Source: Brevundimonas sp. (GTDB taxonomy: Bacteria; Pseudomonadota; Alphaproteobacteria; Caulobacterales; Caulobacteraceae). From it: 64,000 bases of DNA. The stretch's first letter is position 1, and each line of letters starts with the position of its first letter. Below the pieces are notes generated by a model. That model searched no databases and was not told where the DNA came from. It saw only the letters and a program-made list of their open reading frames with translations. Position numbers and translations under genes: made by a program. The DNA is taken from contig NZ_JACESB010000010.1 of the NCBI RefSeq assembly GCF_013912005.1, forward strand, positions 1 to 64,000, read 5' to 3'. Below are positions 17,712 through 26,757 of this stretch, one piece after another.

Positions 17712-18131
17712 ATGCGTACGTCCGGATTGCAAGTTAAAGTTGCGACACTCCTGATTGGCGCGCTTTCCGCCGGATGCGGCTCCAACTCCGGCGAGGCGCC
17801 GACCGACGGGGACGCCGTCCGGGAGCGGGCGGAGCAGGCGCAGACCGCCCGGCGGCGGACCGGCGCCGAGCTGCGCGAGCGCGCCCTCAACCGGGTGATC
17901 CGGGCCGTCTACCTCTGCAACGACAGCGAGCGGCTGTCGGTCGACTTCGACAACCCCCGCCAGATGGCGACGGTGCGCACCTCCAACGGCCAGGCCGTCG
18001 ACCTGCACCAGGAACGCGCCGCCGACGGCATCTGGTACCGCGCCTCGGGCTACGAGCTGCGCGGCCGCGGGGTGATGGCGACGTGGAGCGCCGACGGTCG
18101 CCCGCCGACCGAGTGCCGCGCCGTCGACTGA
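17712..18131 (+). CDS. MliC-family lipoprotein (C-type lysozyme inhibitor-like)
   Basis: A 139-aa protein with a lipoprotein signal ending LSAGC (C22). The C-terminal part has the MliC/PliC pattern: YLCNDSERLSVDFDN, a strand pair with DGIWYRASGYELRG, GVMATWSADG, and a final TECRA cysteine that would pair with the first. Members sit in the periplasm or outer membrane and block C-type lysozymes. A charged Arg/Ala linker separates anchor and domain. It stands alone between a divergent small gene and the convergent acetyltransferase gene. Confidence 0.82.
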   Translation: MRTSGLQVKVATLLIGALSAGCGSNSGEAPTDGDAVRERAEQAQTARRRTGAELRERALNRVIRAVYLCNDSERLSVDFDNPRQMATVRTSNGQAVDLHQERAADGIWYRASGYELRGRGVMATWSADGRPPTECRAVD

Positions 18132-18134
18132 GGC

Positions 18135-18734
18135 TCAGCCGCCGAACGCCTGCAGCCGGGCGTCCAGCCGGGCGCGCACCTCCGGCCAGTCCTCGTCGAG
18201 GATAGCGAACTGCGCCGTGTCGCGGATCCGCCCGGTCCAGGTGATCTTGTGCTTCCGGAGCACCCCCTCGTCGCGGGCCCCCAGCTTGCGGATCGCGGCC
18301 TGGCTGCCGGGGTTGATCGCGTCGGTGATGATCTCCACCCGCACCGCCCCGGCGGCGAAGGCGTGCTCCAGCAGCAGGCGCTTGCACGCCGGATTGACCG
18401 GACCGCCCCGCGCCTCGGGCCGGTAGAAGGTCGAGCCGATCTCGCAGCGGCGGTGCTCGGGCCGGATCTCGTAGAGGCTGGTCGTGCCCACCACCCGGCC
18501 GTCCGTCTTGCGCCGCACCGCCCACGCGATCCGGCTGCCGGACGCCATGGCGGCCAGGGCCGAGGCCCACCAGCCGTCGAAGTGCGGCCCCCAGGCGGCG
18601 CCGACCATGATCTCCCAGGCGGCGGGATCGCAGTCCAGCGCCGCGCGGACCTCCGGCTTCAGCGCCTCCGCGAACGGCTCCAGCCGGACGAAGGCGTCCT
18701 CGAGGGGGATGGCGGCCAGGCGCATCGCCGTCAT
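18135..18734 (-). CDS. GNAT-family N-acetyltransferase (RimJ/RimL type)
   Basis: A 199-aa acetyl-CoA-dependent acetyltransferase. It has the RimJ/RimL layout: RLEPFAEAL early, [21 protein letters not shown] in the middle, [43 protein letters not shown] at the CoA-binding end (given here as the order LLLEHAF, then [13 protein letters not shown]). The target is unknown; relatives act on ribosomal protein N-termini or amino acids. Start at 18734 overlaps the aroB stop in an ATGA, so it is translationally coupled to aroB although no role in shikimate synthesis is evident. Confidence 0.88.
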   Translation of the reverse strand: MTAMRLAAIPLEDAFVRLEPFAEALKPEVRAALDCDPAAWEIMVGAAWGPHFDGWWASALAAMASGSRIAWAVRRKTDGRVVGTTSLYEIRPEHRRCEIGSTFYRPEARGGPVNPACKRLLLEHAFAAGAVRVEIITDAINPGSQAAIRKLGARDEGVLRKHKITWTGRIRDTAQFAILDEDWPEVRARLDARLQAFGG

Positions 18735-19837
18735 GCCGCCCCCTCTGCTTGCAGGAACCGCGACAGCGCCGCCCGGTCGACATCCTTCGCCACGACGGCC
18801 TCCCCGATCGCCCGCGCGAGGATCAGGGTCAGCCGGCCGCCTTCCGCCTTCTTGTCCCCCTCCATTCGCCGGAGCAGACGGTCGGCCGCGAACCGCCCCG
18901 CCGCATCGAGGCGCGTGGGCAGCCCGGCGGCGGCGACCGTCTCCGTCACCCGGCGGGCCTCGCCGGCGTCGCACAGGCCCTGCGCCGCCGAGAAGCGGAA
19001 CGCCAGGGCGCAGCCCAGCGCCACCGCCTCGCCATGGGTCAGCCGGGTCTCGTCGAAGTCCAGCTCCGCCTCAAGGGCATGGCCGAAGGTGTGGCCGAGG
19101 TTCAGCAGCGCCCGGCGCCCCGCCTCCCGCTCGTCCTCGCCGACCACGGCGCTCTTGATCTCGACCGAGCGGATCACCGCCCGCTCGAGCGCCGCCGGAT
19201 CTCCGGCCGCGCCGGCCGCCCCGGCCCCCGCCAGCCAGTCGAAGAAGGCCGCATCGCAGATCAGGCCGTGCTTCAGCACCTCGGCCCACCCGGAACGCAG
19301 CTGGCGGGCGGGCAGCGTCGCCAGGGCGTCGATGTCGGCCAGCACCAGACGCGGCTGGTGGAAGGCGCCGACGAGGTTCTTGCCGCGCGGCGTGTCGATG
19401 GCGGTCTTGCCGCCGACCGAGGAGTCCACCTGGGCCAGCAGGGTGGTCGGGACCTGCACGAAGTCGACGCCGCGCATGTAAAGGGCCGCCGCCAGGCCGG
19501 CGAGGTCGCCGACCACGCCGCCGCCGAGGGCGACGATCACGTCCGTCCGGTCCAGGCCGAAGGCCGCGAGCCGGTCCAGCACCCGCTCCAGCTCGGCGAA
19601 CGACTTGGAGCCCTCGCCGGGCGGGACGGTCAGCAGGCGCGCCCGCACCCCGGCCGCCTCCAGCCCCGCCAGCACGGCCGGGCCGTAGAGGGCCGCGACC
19701 GTCTCGTCGGTGACCACCGCCGTCCGGCCCCGCGCCAGCGGCGCGAGCCGGCTCCCAAGCGACGCCAGCACGCCGCGGCCCACCACCACCTCGTAGGGAC
19801 GGAAGCCCGATCCGGACACGGGAATGCAGGTGCTCAC
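18731..19837 (-). CDS. aroB: 3-dehydroquinate synthase
   Basis: A 368-aa NAD- and metal-dependent enzyme, the second step of the shikimate pathway. Characteristic stretches are [38 protein letters not shown] and the zinc-site region [12 protein letters not shown]. Length is normal. Its ATG overlaps the aroK stop by four bases and its stop overlaps the next start likewise, so aroK-aroB-acetyltransferase is one transcript read in step. The aroK-aroB pairing is the common bacterial arrangement. Confidence 0.97.
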   Translation of the reverse strand: MSTCIPVSGSGFRPYEVVVGRGVLASLGSRLAPLARGRTAVVTDETVAALYGPAVLAGLEAAGVRARLLTVPPGEGSKSFAELERVLDRLAAFGLDRTDVIVALGGGVVGDLAGLAAALYMRGVDFVQVPTTLLAQVDSSVGGKTAIDTPRGKNLVGAFHQPRLVLADIDALATLPARQLRSGWAEVLKHGLICDAAFFDWLAGAGAAGAAGDPAALERAVIRSVEIKSAVVGEDEREAGRRALLNLGHTFGHALEAELDFDETRLTHGEAVALGCALAFRFSAAQGLCDAGEARRVTETVAAAGLPTRLDAAGRFAADRLLRRMEGDKKAEGGRLTLILARAIGEAVVAKDVDRAALSRFLQAEGAA

Positions 19838-20397
19838 GGGCGATCCTTGACGACGCCGTGCGCGGCGAGCGCCCGGACGATGGCTTCAACGGCCTGCTGG
19901 TGCGCGCCTCCGGTCACGTCCACCACCAGGTCGGCCGAGGCGTACAGCGGATAGCGCGCCTCGGCGAGTTCGCGCAGCGTCGCCAGCGGATCCCGCCCGC
20001 GCAGCAGCGGCCGGGTGTCGCGCCGCTGCACCCGCTGGGCGACGATCTCCAGCTCCGCCCGCATCCAAACCGTCACCGCCCGCGCCTTCATCAGCGCCCG
20101 GGTCTCGGGATTGAGCATCGCCCCGCCGCCGGTGGCCACCACCCGCCGCGGCCCCTCCAGCAGGCGGCGCATGACCCGCGCCTCGCCGGCCCGGAACTCG
20201 CCCTCGCCGTAGCGGGCGAAGATGTCGGAGACGGTCATCGCCGCGGCGGCCTCGATCTCGACGTCGCCGTCCGCGAACGGCAGCCCCAGACGCCGCGCCA
20301 GCCGTCGGCCCACGGTCGATTTGCCCACGCCCATCAGCCCGACCAGGGCTATGGTGCGCTCCTGGACGGGAATCGGTTCGAGGTCGGTCACAGGCAT
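19834..20397 (-). CDS. aroK: Shikimate kinase
   Basis: A 187-aa enzyme phosphorylating shikimate with ATP. Walker [10 protein letters not shown] (about residues 20-28), shikimate-binding DGDVEIE and [12 protein letters not shown], the [10 protein letters not shown] motif and RPLLRGRDP lid region are all present. The start at 20397 is the usual family length; the frame remains open upstream but that is antisense to xerD. First gene of the aroK-aroB-acetyltransferase unit, with 51 bases to the divergent xerD start. Confidence 0.96.
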   Translation of the reverse strand: MPVTDLEPIPVQERTIALVGLMGVGKSTVGRRLARRLGLPFADGDVEIEAAAAMTVSDIFARYGEGEFRAGEARVMRRLLEGPRRVVATGGGAMLNPETRALMKARAVTVWMRAELEIVAQRVQRRDTRPLLRGRDPLATLRELAEARYPLYASADLVVDVTGGAHQQAVEAIVRALAAHGVVKDRP

Positions 20398-20448
20398 GGC
20401 TCCGCCACCCTCTACACGAAGCCGCGCGGCCGCAAAGCGCGCCGCGCC

Positions 20449-21348
20449 ATGACTACGCCCCAGATCGAGGCCTTTCTCGAGATGATGGCGGTCGAGCGCG
20501 CCGCCTCCCCCCACACCCTCGCCGCCTATGGCCGCGACCTCGCCGATGCGGAAGCCGGGGTCGCCGGCGGACTCATGGCCGCGGACGAGTCGGTGATCGA
20601 GGCCTGGTACGCCGGTCTCGGCGCCCGCGGCCTGTCGCCCGCCACCCAGGCCCGGCGGCGCGCCGCGGTGCGCCAGTTCTACCGCTTCGTCCTCGGCGAG
20701 GGCTGGCGCAGCGACGATCCTTCGCGCCGGCTCGACGCCCCGAAGCAGGGCCGGTCGCTGCCGAAGTCCCTCTCGCGGGAGGAGATCGAACGGCTGCTCG
20801 CCGCCGCCGCGGCCCGGGACGGCGCCGCCGGGCTCCGTCTGGTCGCGCTCGTCGAACTGGCCTACGCCTCGGGCCTGCGCGTGTCCGAACTGCTGGCCCT
20901 GAAGGTCGAGGCGGTGCGGCGCGACCCGGCGTACCTGATCGTGCGCGGCAAGGGCGGCAAGGAGCGGCTTGCGCCCCTCAACGCCTCGGCCCGGGCGGCG
21001 ACGAAGGCGTGGCTGGCGGCCCGGGACGCCGCCCGCCGGCCGGAGGCCCCGGACAGCCCCTGGCTGTTCCCCTCCCCGGCCGGCCGCGCCCATCTGACGC
21101 CGCGTCGCTTCGCCCAGCTGCTCGACCAGGCGGCGATCGACGCCGGCGTCGACCCGGCCCGCGTCAGTCCGCACGTGTTGCGCCACGCCTTCGCCACCCA
21201 CCTGCTGGAGGGCGGCGCCGACCTGCGCGTGGTCCAGACCCTGCTCGGCCACGCCGACATCGGCACCACCCAGATCTACACCCATGTGGCTGTAGACCGG
21301 CTCACGCAGACGGTGCGGGAGAAGCATCCGCTCGCCCGCGACGGCTGA
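20449..21348 (+). CDS. xerD: Site-specific tyrosine recombinase XerD
   Basis: A 299-aa recombinase that with XerC resolves chromosome dimers at dif. It has the N-terminal SAM-like core-binding domain and a complete catalytic set: R144 (ASGLRVSELL), K168 (VRGKGGKE), H242 and R245 (HVLRHAFATH), H268 (LLGHADI) and Y277 (TTQIYTHV). The position between aroK and accA is the Caulobacter/Brevundimonas chromosomal order, which argues for XerD rather than a mobile-element integrase. The start at 20449 gives normal Xer length. Confidence 0.93.
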   Translation: MTTPQIEAFLEMMAVERAASPHTLAAYGRDLADAEAGVAGGLMAADESVIEAWYAGLGARGLSPATQARRRAAVRQFYRFVLGEGWRSDDPSRRLDAPKQGRSLPKSLSREEIERLLAAAAARDGAAGLRLVALVELAYASGLRVSELLALKVEAVRRDPAYLIVRGKGGKERLAPLNASARAATKAWLAARDAARRPEAPDSPWLFPSPAGRAHLTPRRFAQLLDQAAIDAGVDPARVSPHVLRHAFATHLLEGGADLRVVQTLLGHADIGTTQIYTHVAVDRLTQTVREKHPLARDG

Positions 21349-21433
21349 ACCGCCGCTTGCTCCCCGGCGTTGACCTGACTAGGTTCCGCCGCCTTCCGAT
21401 GCGCCTCGCGGCGCGACCTGACCGGACGCCTCG

Positions 21434-22384
21434 ATGGCCACGCACTACCTCGACTTCGAAAAGCCCATCGCCGAGCTCGAAGCCAAGATCGAGGAGCTGT
21501 CCCTGCTCTCCTCGTCCGCCGGCTCGTTCGACGCCGAGATCGAGGGCCTGCGCCGCAAGGCCGAACAGCTGCGTCGCAAGACCTATTCCGCCCTCGACCC
21601 GTGGATGAAGACCCAGGTCGCCCGCCACCCGCAGCGGCCGCACTTCGTGGATTACGTCGGCGGCCTGTTCACCGACTTCGTCGAGCTGAAGGGCGACCGC
21701 CAGTTCGGCGACGACCAGGCCATCCTCGGCGGCCTCGCCCGCTTCCGCGGCCGGCCGGTGGTGATCATGGGCCACGAGAAGGGGCACGACACCCAGACCC
21801 GCCTGACCCACAACTTCGGCATGGCCCGCCCCGAGGGCTATCGCAAGGCGGTGCGCCTGATGGATCTGGCCGAGCAGTACGGCCTGCCGGTGCTCAGCTT
21901 CGTCGACACCGCCGGCGCCTATCCGGGGCTCGGCGCCGAGGAGCGCGGCCAGGCCGAGGCCATCGCCCGCTCGACCGAGCGCTGCCTGACCCTCGGCGTC
22001 CCCTCGATCGCCACCATCACCGGCGAGGGCGGCTCCGGCGGCGCCATCGCCATCGCCGCGGCCAGCCGCGTGCTGATGCTCGAACACTCGATCTACTCGG
22101 TCATCTCGCCGGAGGGCGCGGCCGGCATCCTGTGGCGAGACGGCGCGCGGGCGCGGGACGCCGCCATGGCCATGAAGATCACCGCTCCGGATCTCGTCGA
22201 GCTCGGCGTCGTCGACCGCATCATTCCCGAGCCGGTCGGGGGCGCCCACGCGGATCCCGCCGCGGCCGTGGAACAGGTCGGCGACGTGCTGGCCGAGGAG
22301 CTCGAGGCGCTGTCGCGCCTGTCGGCCGACGAGATCCGCAAGGCCCGCGCCGACCGCTTCTACGCCATCGGTCGCGCCGCCTGA
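21434..22384 (+). CDS. accA: Acetyl-CoA carboxylase carboxyltransferase subunit alpha
   Basis: A 316-aa subunit that with AccD transfers carboxyl from biotin to acetyl-CoA, the committed step of fatty-acid synthesis. The N-terminal coiled region (DFEKPIAELEAKIEEL) and the crotonase-like core (FVDTAGAYPGLGAEERGQAE, TGEGGSGGAIAI, YSVISPEGAA) are typical. Length fits. It follows xerD by 85 bases and converges with only 9 bases on the ABC transporter gene. Confidence 0.97.
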   Translation: MATHYLDFEKPIAELEAKIEELSLLSSSAGSFDAEIEGLRRKAEQLRRKTYSALDPWMKTQVARHPQRPHFVDYVGGLFTDFVELKGDRQFGDDQAILGGLARFRGRPVVIMGHEKGHDTQTRLTHNFGMARPEGYRKAVRLMDLAEQYGLPVLSFVDTAGAYPGLGAEERGQAEAIARSTERCLTLGVPSIATITGEGGSGGAIAIAAASRVLMLEHSIYSVISPEGAAGILWRDGARARDAAMAMKITAPDLVELGVVDRIIPEPVGGAHADPAAAVEQVGDVLAEELEALSRLSADEIRKARADRFYAIGRAA

Positions 22385-22393
22385 TCCGACGGC

Positions 22394-24292
22394 TCAGGCG
22401 GGCTGGGCCAGCCCCCGCGCGCCCCGGGTCTGCTTGCGCCACAGCGCCGCGTACTCCCCGCCCTGGCGCGCCACCAGCTCATGGTGGGCGCCGCGCTCGA
22501 CGATGCGGCCGGCCTTGAGCACCAGGATCTGGTCGGCGTCGGCGATGGTCGACAGCCGGTGGGCCACGACCAGGGTGGTGCGGCCGGCCCGCACCTTGCG
22601 CAGGGTCTTCTGGATCGCCGCCTCGGTGCGGCTGTCGAGCGCGCTGGTCGCCTCGTCGAGGATCAGGATGCACGGATCGGCCAGCAGGGCCCGGGCGATG
22701 CCGACGCGCTGGCGCTCGCCGCCGGACAGCTTCAGACCGCGCTCGCCGACGACGGTGTCGAGGCCCTGCGGCAGGCCGCCGATGAAACCGGCCAGTTCGG
22801 CCGCCTCGGCGGCGGCCCAGATCGCCGCCTCGTCCGCCTCCGGACGGGCGAAGCCGATGTTGGCGCGCAGGGTGTCGTTGAACAGGGCCACGTCCTGCGG
22901 CACCAGGGCGACCGCGGTGCGCAGCGACTCCTGGGTCACCGAGCGAACGTCCTGCCCGTCGATCAGCACCCGCCCTTCCTGGGGATCGAGCAGGCGCAGG
23001 GCCAGCTTGACGATCGTCGACTTGCCCGAGCCCGAGGGGCCGACCAGCGCCGTGGTGGTGCCGGCCGGGGCGACGAAGCTGACGTCCTCCAGACCGTTGG
23101 CGCGGGCGTCGTGGCGGAAGCCGACGTCCTCGAAGGCCAGCGAGGCGCCCTGCACCCCCGCCGGCCGGGCCAGCGCCGCCGCGCCGGGCGCGTCGGCTAC
23201 CTGCGGCGTCTGTCGCGTGACCTTCAGCATCTCCTCCATGTCGATGAAGGACTGACGGATCTCCCGGTAGGCGAAGCCGAGGATGTTCAGCGGGGCGTAG
23301 AGGGAGATCATGATCAGCACCGCGGCCGTCACGTCGCCGGGTCCCATCCGGCCGGCCGCCGCCTCGAACCCGGCCATCACCGCCATGGCCCCGAGGCCGA
23401 CGTTCATGATCACCGCCTGCACGGTGTTCAGCAGCGCCAGCGAGCTGTTGGCCTTCAGGGCGGCCCGCGTGTAGTCGCCCAGCGCCGCGTCATAGGCCCG
23501 CGCCGCCCGCGCCTCGGCGCCGAACGACTTGACCGTCTCGTAGTTCAGCAGGGCGTCGACCGACACGCCGGCGGCCTGGGTGTCGGCGGTGTTCATCTCC
23601 CGCCGGTGCTCGATGCGCCAGTTGGAGAGGGCGAAGGTCGAGACCGCGTAGATGGCCACCACCGCCACCGCCAGCGCGCCGAAGCGCCAGTCGTACTTGC
23701 CGGCCAGCACCCCGGCGGCGAGGACCAGCTCGACCCCCGTCGGCACCAGGTTGAAGGCGAGGATGCGCAGCAGGAAGTCCACGGCGCGGGAGCCCCGGTC
23801 CATGGTCCGCGAGAGCGCCCCGGACCGCTTGGTCTGATGGAAGTCGAGCGACAGGCTGAGGGCGTGGGCGAAGGTCTCGGCCGCCGCCGTGCGCTGGGCC
23901 GCCGCCCGCACCGGCGCGAACACCACGTCCGACGCGTTCGGCGCCACCGCGGCCAGCAGGCGCACGAAGGCCCAGCCGAGGGCGAAGGCGGCGAAGCCGA
24001 GGCCGAAGGCGACTCCCGCCCCCTGCCCCGCCGCCAGATGATTGACCGCCGCGCCCAGCACCAGCGGCGCCAGCACGTTCAGCGCCTTGCCGCCCAGCGT
24101 CATCGCCACCGCCGCGGCGAGCCGGATTCGCAGTTGCGGCGCTCCGGACCGGCCGACCAGCCGCGCCAGATCCAGCAACGCCGGAAGCGTGCCGGGTCCT
24201 CCGGATCGTTCGGGCGTCCCCGCGCCCGCCGCCTTCGCCACCGGGTCGGACCTGCGTCCCGACCGCTCACCTCGCATCGCCATGGCCCGCAT
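22394..24292 (-). CDS. ATM1-type ABC transporter (membrane and ATPase domains fused)
   Basis: A 632-aa half transporter. A Gly/Arg-rich N-terminal tail of about 50 residues precedes a six-helix membrane domain with LLNYETVKSFGAE, characteristic of the ATM1/heavy-metal-tolerance group that exports glutathione-linked sulfur or metal compounds. The ATPase domain has Walker A GPSGSGKST, signature LSGGERQR, Walker B ILILDEATS and the H-loop AHRLS. The first of three near-by in-frame ATGs is used. It lies 36 bases after the acyl-CoA dehydrogenase stop, so it may be the last gene of that transcript. Confidence 0.9.
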   Translation of the reverse strand: MRAMAMRGERSGRRSDPVAKAAGAGTPERSGGPGTLPALLDLARLVGRSGAPQLRIRLAAAVAMTLGGKALNVLAPLVLGAAVNHLAAGQGAGVAFGLGFAAFALGWAFVRLLAAVAPNASDVVFAPVRAAAQRTAAAETFAHALSLSLDFHQTKRSGALSRTMDRGSRAVDFLLRILAFNLVPTGVELVLAAGVLAGKYDWRFGALAVAVVAIYAVSTFALSNWRIEHRREMNTADTQAAGVSVDALLNYETVKSFGAEARAARAYDAALGDYTRAALKANSSLALLNTVQAVIMNVGLGAMAVMAGFEAAAGRMGPGDVTAAVLIMISLYAPLNILGFAYREIRQSFIDMEEMLKVTRQTPQVADAPGAAALARPAGVQGASLAFEDVGFRHDARANGLEDVSFVAPAGTTTALVGPSGSGKSTIVKLALRLLDPQEGRVLIDGQDVRSVTQESLRTAVALVPQDVALFNDTLRANIGFARPEADEAAIWAAAEAAELAGFIGGLPQGLDTVVGERGLKLSGGERQRVGIARALLADPCILILDEATSALDSRTEAAIQKTLRKVRAGRTTLVVAHRLSTIADADQILVLKAGRIVERGAHHELVARQGGEYAALWRKQTRGARGLAQPA

Positions 24293-24328
24293 ATGGCCCG
24301 GCTTCCGGGCGAAGCAATGGCGTCGGGA

Positions 24329-25534
24329 TCAGCCGCGTCCGCTGCGCGCCGCGTACTCCAGCCGGGCGATGGTCCGGTTGTGCACCTCGTCCGGCCCGTC
24401 GGCGATGCGCAGGGTGCGGACCATGGCGTACATCTCGGCCAGCGGCGTGTCCGCCGACACCCCGGCGCCGCCGAAGGCCTGGATGGCGTCGTCGATCACC
24501 TTCAGCGCCATGCGCGGGGCCGCGACCTTGATCTGGGCGATCTCGGACTTGGCGTTCTTCGCCCCGACCTCGTCCATCATCCACGCCGCCTTCAGCACCA
24601 GCAGCCGGCACATCTCGATGTTGGTGCGCGCCTCGGCGACCCGCTGCTCCCACACCGAGTGCTCGGCGATGGTCTTGCGGAAGGCCGTGCGCGACAGCAG
24701 CCGGTCCACCATCAGCTCCAGCGCCCGCTCGGCCGCCCCGATGGTGCGCATGCAGTGGTGGATCCGGCCGGGCCCGAGCCGGCCCTGGGCGATCTCGAAA
24801 CCGCGCCCTTCGCCGGCGATCAGATTCTCCGCCGGCACGCGGACATTCTCCAGCACCACCTCGGCGTGGCCGATCGGCCGCTCGTCGTAGCCGAACACCG
24901 ACAGCATGCGCTCGACGCGGAAGCCGGGCGCATCCACGGGCACGATGATCATCGACTGCTGGGCGTGGATCGCCGCATCCGGATCGGTCTTGCCCATGAC
25001 GATGGTCACCGCGACGTTCGGGTGGGCCATGTTGGTGGACCACCACTTGCGGCCGTTGATCACATAGTGGTCGCCGTCGCGCTCGATGCGGGTGCGGATG
25101 TTGGTGGCGTCGGACGAGGCCACTTCCGGCTCGGTCATAAGGAAGGCCGAGCGGATTTCGCCGGCCATCAGCGGCTCCAGCCAGCGCCGCTTCTGCGGTT
25201 CGTCCCCGTAGAGGTGCAGGACCTCCATGTTGCCGGTGTCCGGCGCGTTGCAGTTGAACACCTCCGCCGACCACAGGGCGCGGCCCATGATCTCCGCCAG
25301 CGGCGCATACTCGAGGTTCGTCAGGCCCGCGCCGTGCTCGCCCGGCAGGAACATGTTCCACAGTCCCGCCTCGCGGGCCTGGGCCTTCATCTCCTCCATG
25401 ACCGGCGGCTGCCGCGTGTGATCCTCACGCACCTGGGCCCAGTATTCGGCCGAGCGCGGCAGCACCCGCTCGTCCATGAAGCGGCGCAGGCGGTCCTGCC
25501 ACTCGAGGGCGCGGTCGGTGTGACGGAAGTCCAT
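24329..25534 (-). CDS. Acyl-CoA dehydrogenase, ACAD10/11-like
   Basis: A 401-aa FAD-dependent acyl-CoA dehydrogenase. It has the all-helical N-terminal half, the substrate/FAD segment [17 protein letters not shown], the strand domain ([12 protein letters not shown]) and the C-terminal half with [16 protein letters not shown] and [15 protein letters not shown], where the Asp before EVH takes the catalytic-base place as in ACAD10/11. These act on long or branched/hydroxy acyl chains. A terminator-like hairpin ends 17 bases before its ATG, which leaves little room for an independent promoter downstream of the hairpin. Confidence 0.92.
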   Translation of the reverse strand: MDFRHTDRALEWQDRLRRFMDERVLPRSAEYWAQVREDHTRQPPVMEEMKAQAREAGLWNMFLPGEHGAGLTNLEYAPLAEIMGRALWSAEVFNCNAPDTGNMEVLHLYGDEPQKRRWLEPLMAGEIRSAFLMTEPEVASSDATNIRTRIERDGDHYVINGRKWWSTNMAHPNVAVTIVMGKTDPDAAIHAQQSMIIVPVDAPGFRVERMLSVFGYDERPIGHAEVVLENVRVPAENLIAGEGRGFEIAQGRLGPGRIHHCMRTIGAAERALELMVDRLLSRTAFRKTIAEHSVWEQRVAEARTNIEMCRLLVLKAAWMMDEVGAKNAKSEIAQIKVAAPRMALKVIDDAIQAFGGAGVSADTPLAEMYAMVRTLRIADGPDEVHNRTIARLEYAARSGRG

Positions 25535-25551
25535 GGCGTCAGTCCTGTCCC

Positions 25552-25590
25552 GAAAAAGAAACGGCGCGGCATCCGTGGGACGCCGCGCCG
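25552..25590 (-). terminator. Intrinsic terminator after the SCP2 gene
   Basis: On the minus strand, a 9-bp perfect GC stem (arms 25582-25590 and 25562-25570) with an 11-base loop is followed directly by TTTCTTTTT. It ends the SCP2 message but lies inside what would be the 5' leader of the acyl-CoA dehydrogenase gene, so it could also act as an attenuator. Confidence 0.85.
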
Positions 25591-25615
25591 CGAACTTCGT
25601 TGCGTCGAAGCAAAC

Positions 25616-25921
25616 TCAGCGCTTCAGCAGCGGCGCGAGCTTCTGGGCGATCATCATGTCGCCGGCGATCTTCAGCTTGCCCTGCATGAAGGCCATCATC
25701 GGGTCCAGCCGGCCTTCCGACAGGGCGATGAAGTCGTCCCACGACATCGAGACGGTGGCGTCGGCCGGCTTGTCCTCGTTGGTGACGGTGTTCGGAACCG
25801 AGGCGCCGTCGATGAAGATCTTCCCGGTGTCGCCCAGGTCGAGCTTCACGGTCTTGCCCAGACCGGAGTTGTCGCCGACGGCGCCGCGGATGTGTTCGGT
25901 GACAGAGGCCAGATCGGCCAT
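25616..25921 (-). CDS. SCP2 sterol-binding domain protein
   Basis: A 101-aa single-domain lipid-carrier protein. The family pattern is complete: GKTVKLDLGDTGKIFIDG, then VSMSWDDFIALSEGRLDPMMAFMQGKLKIAGDM and LAPLLKR at the end (motif order rather than full text). Such proteins bind fatty acyl-CoA or similar lipids in the cytoplasm. It sits directly before an acyl-CoA dehydrogenase, suggesting a linked role in fatty-acid handling. A strong terminator follows it. Confidence 0.9.
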   Translation of the reverse strand: MADLASVTEHIRGAVGDNSGLGKTVKLDLGDTGKIFIDGASVPNTVTNEDKPADATVSMSWDDFIALSEGRLDPMMAFMQGKLKIAGDMMIAQKLAPLLKR

Positions 25922-26020
25922 GAGCGTCTCTCCCTGGGGACGATGAAGGCTTCGACCTAGACCGCAGCGGCCCGCCTGCCAAGATCACGCCGGGTCAAGT
26001 TCGCGTGGCGCGCCCGCGCC

Positions 26021-26641
26021 TCAGTAGAAGACCGACTCGCGCGGCAGCTCCGCGACCGGCCGCCAGTCCGGGTCGGGGCGCGACGGGGCCCGTCGCCACG
26101 GCGCTTCCCGGCGGTAGGCGAACCGCTCCCGCTCGCGCTCGATCCGCTCGAGGCGCTCCCGCCGGGCCGCGCGGGCGGCCGCATAGTCCGGTCGCGGCGC
26201 GTCGAAGCCATAGGGATCGCCGCGCCGGTCCTGATACGCGGGCTCCGCCGGTCCGGAAGCGATCATCGCCGTCTCCACGGGGCGCGCCCTCTCCCGTTCC
26301 GGCGGCTCGGGACGCGGCGGCGGCGCGAGCGGCTCCAGCCAGGCGAAGAGTTCGTCGGCGGCGGAGTCGTGTCGGCGCTGCGCCGCCGGAATGTGCCGGT
26401 AGCCGTCGACCAGTTCGCCGACGCCCATCCTCGGGCCTTCCTGGATGCGGGGCGCCGGGGGTTGCACCACCTCGATCCGGAGCGTCCCGCCGCCGGTCGC
26501 CGGCGCGGCCGGCGCCGGGAGCCGGGCCATCGCGGCCGCGCCGAGCCCCACCGCCAGCACGCCGGCGACAGGAAGGGCGACGAGCCAGCGACGCCGGGCC
26601 GGCCCGGCGTTAGACTCGAACCATCGCGGTGGCAGGGACAT
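26021..26641 (-). CDS. Hypothetical anchored Pro/Arg-rich protein
   Basis: A 206-aa protein of no family I recognise. It has a short N-terminus, one membrane segment (WLVALPVAGVLAVGLGAAAMA, residues 19-38), then a periplasmic part rich in Pro, Arg and Glu, with a charged helix (RRERLERIERERERF) and an aromatic end VFY. A GAGGAG site lies 10 bases before the ATG. It follows the NdvA-like exporter on the same strand with a 116-base gap, so a link to export is possible but not shown. Confidence 0.7.
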   Translation of the reverse strand: MSLPPRWFESNAGPARRRWLVALPVAGVLAVGLGAAAMARLPAPAAPATGGGTLRIEVVQPPAPRIQEGPRMGVGELVDGYRHIPAAQRRHDSAADELFAWLEPLAPPPRPEPPERERARPVETAMIASGPAEPAYQDRRGDPYGFDAPRPDYAAARAARRERLERIERERERFAYRREAPWRRAPSRPDPDWRPVAELPRESVFY

Positions 26642-26757
26642 GGGGCGACTCCTCGAACTTTCCGGTGTGGGAATCCCTCGGCGCGGCTTTGGTTCGATCC
26701 GGACCCGGAGTCATGATCCTGCGCCCGGCGTGAAGGGGGCGCCCCGGCGGAGGACGG

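Noticed and set aside
22481-25960. Long plus-strand frame opposite the ABC transporter, dehydrogenase and SCP2 genes
   Set aside because: Same effect: His/Arg/Gly-rich antisense product with no domain.
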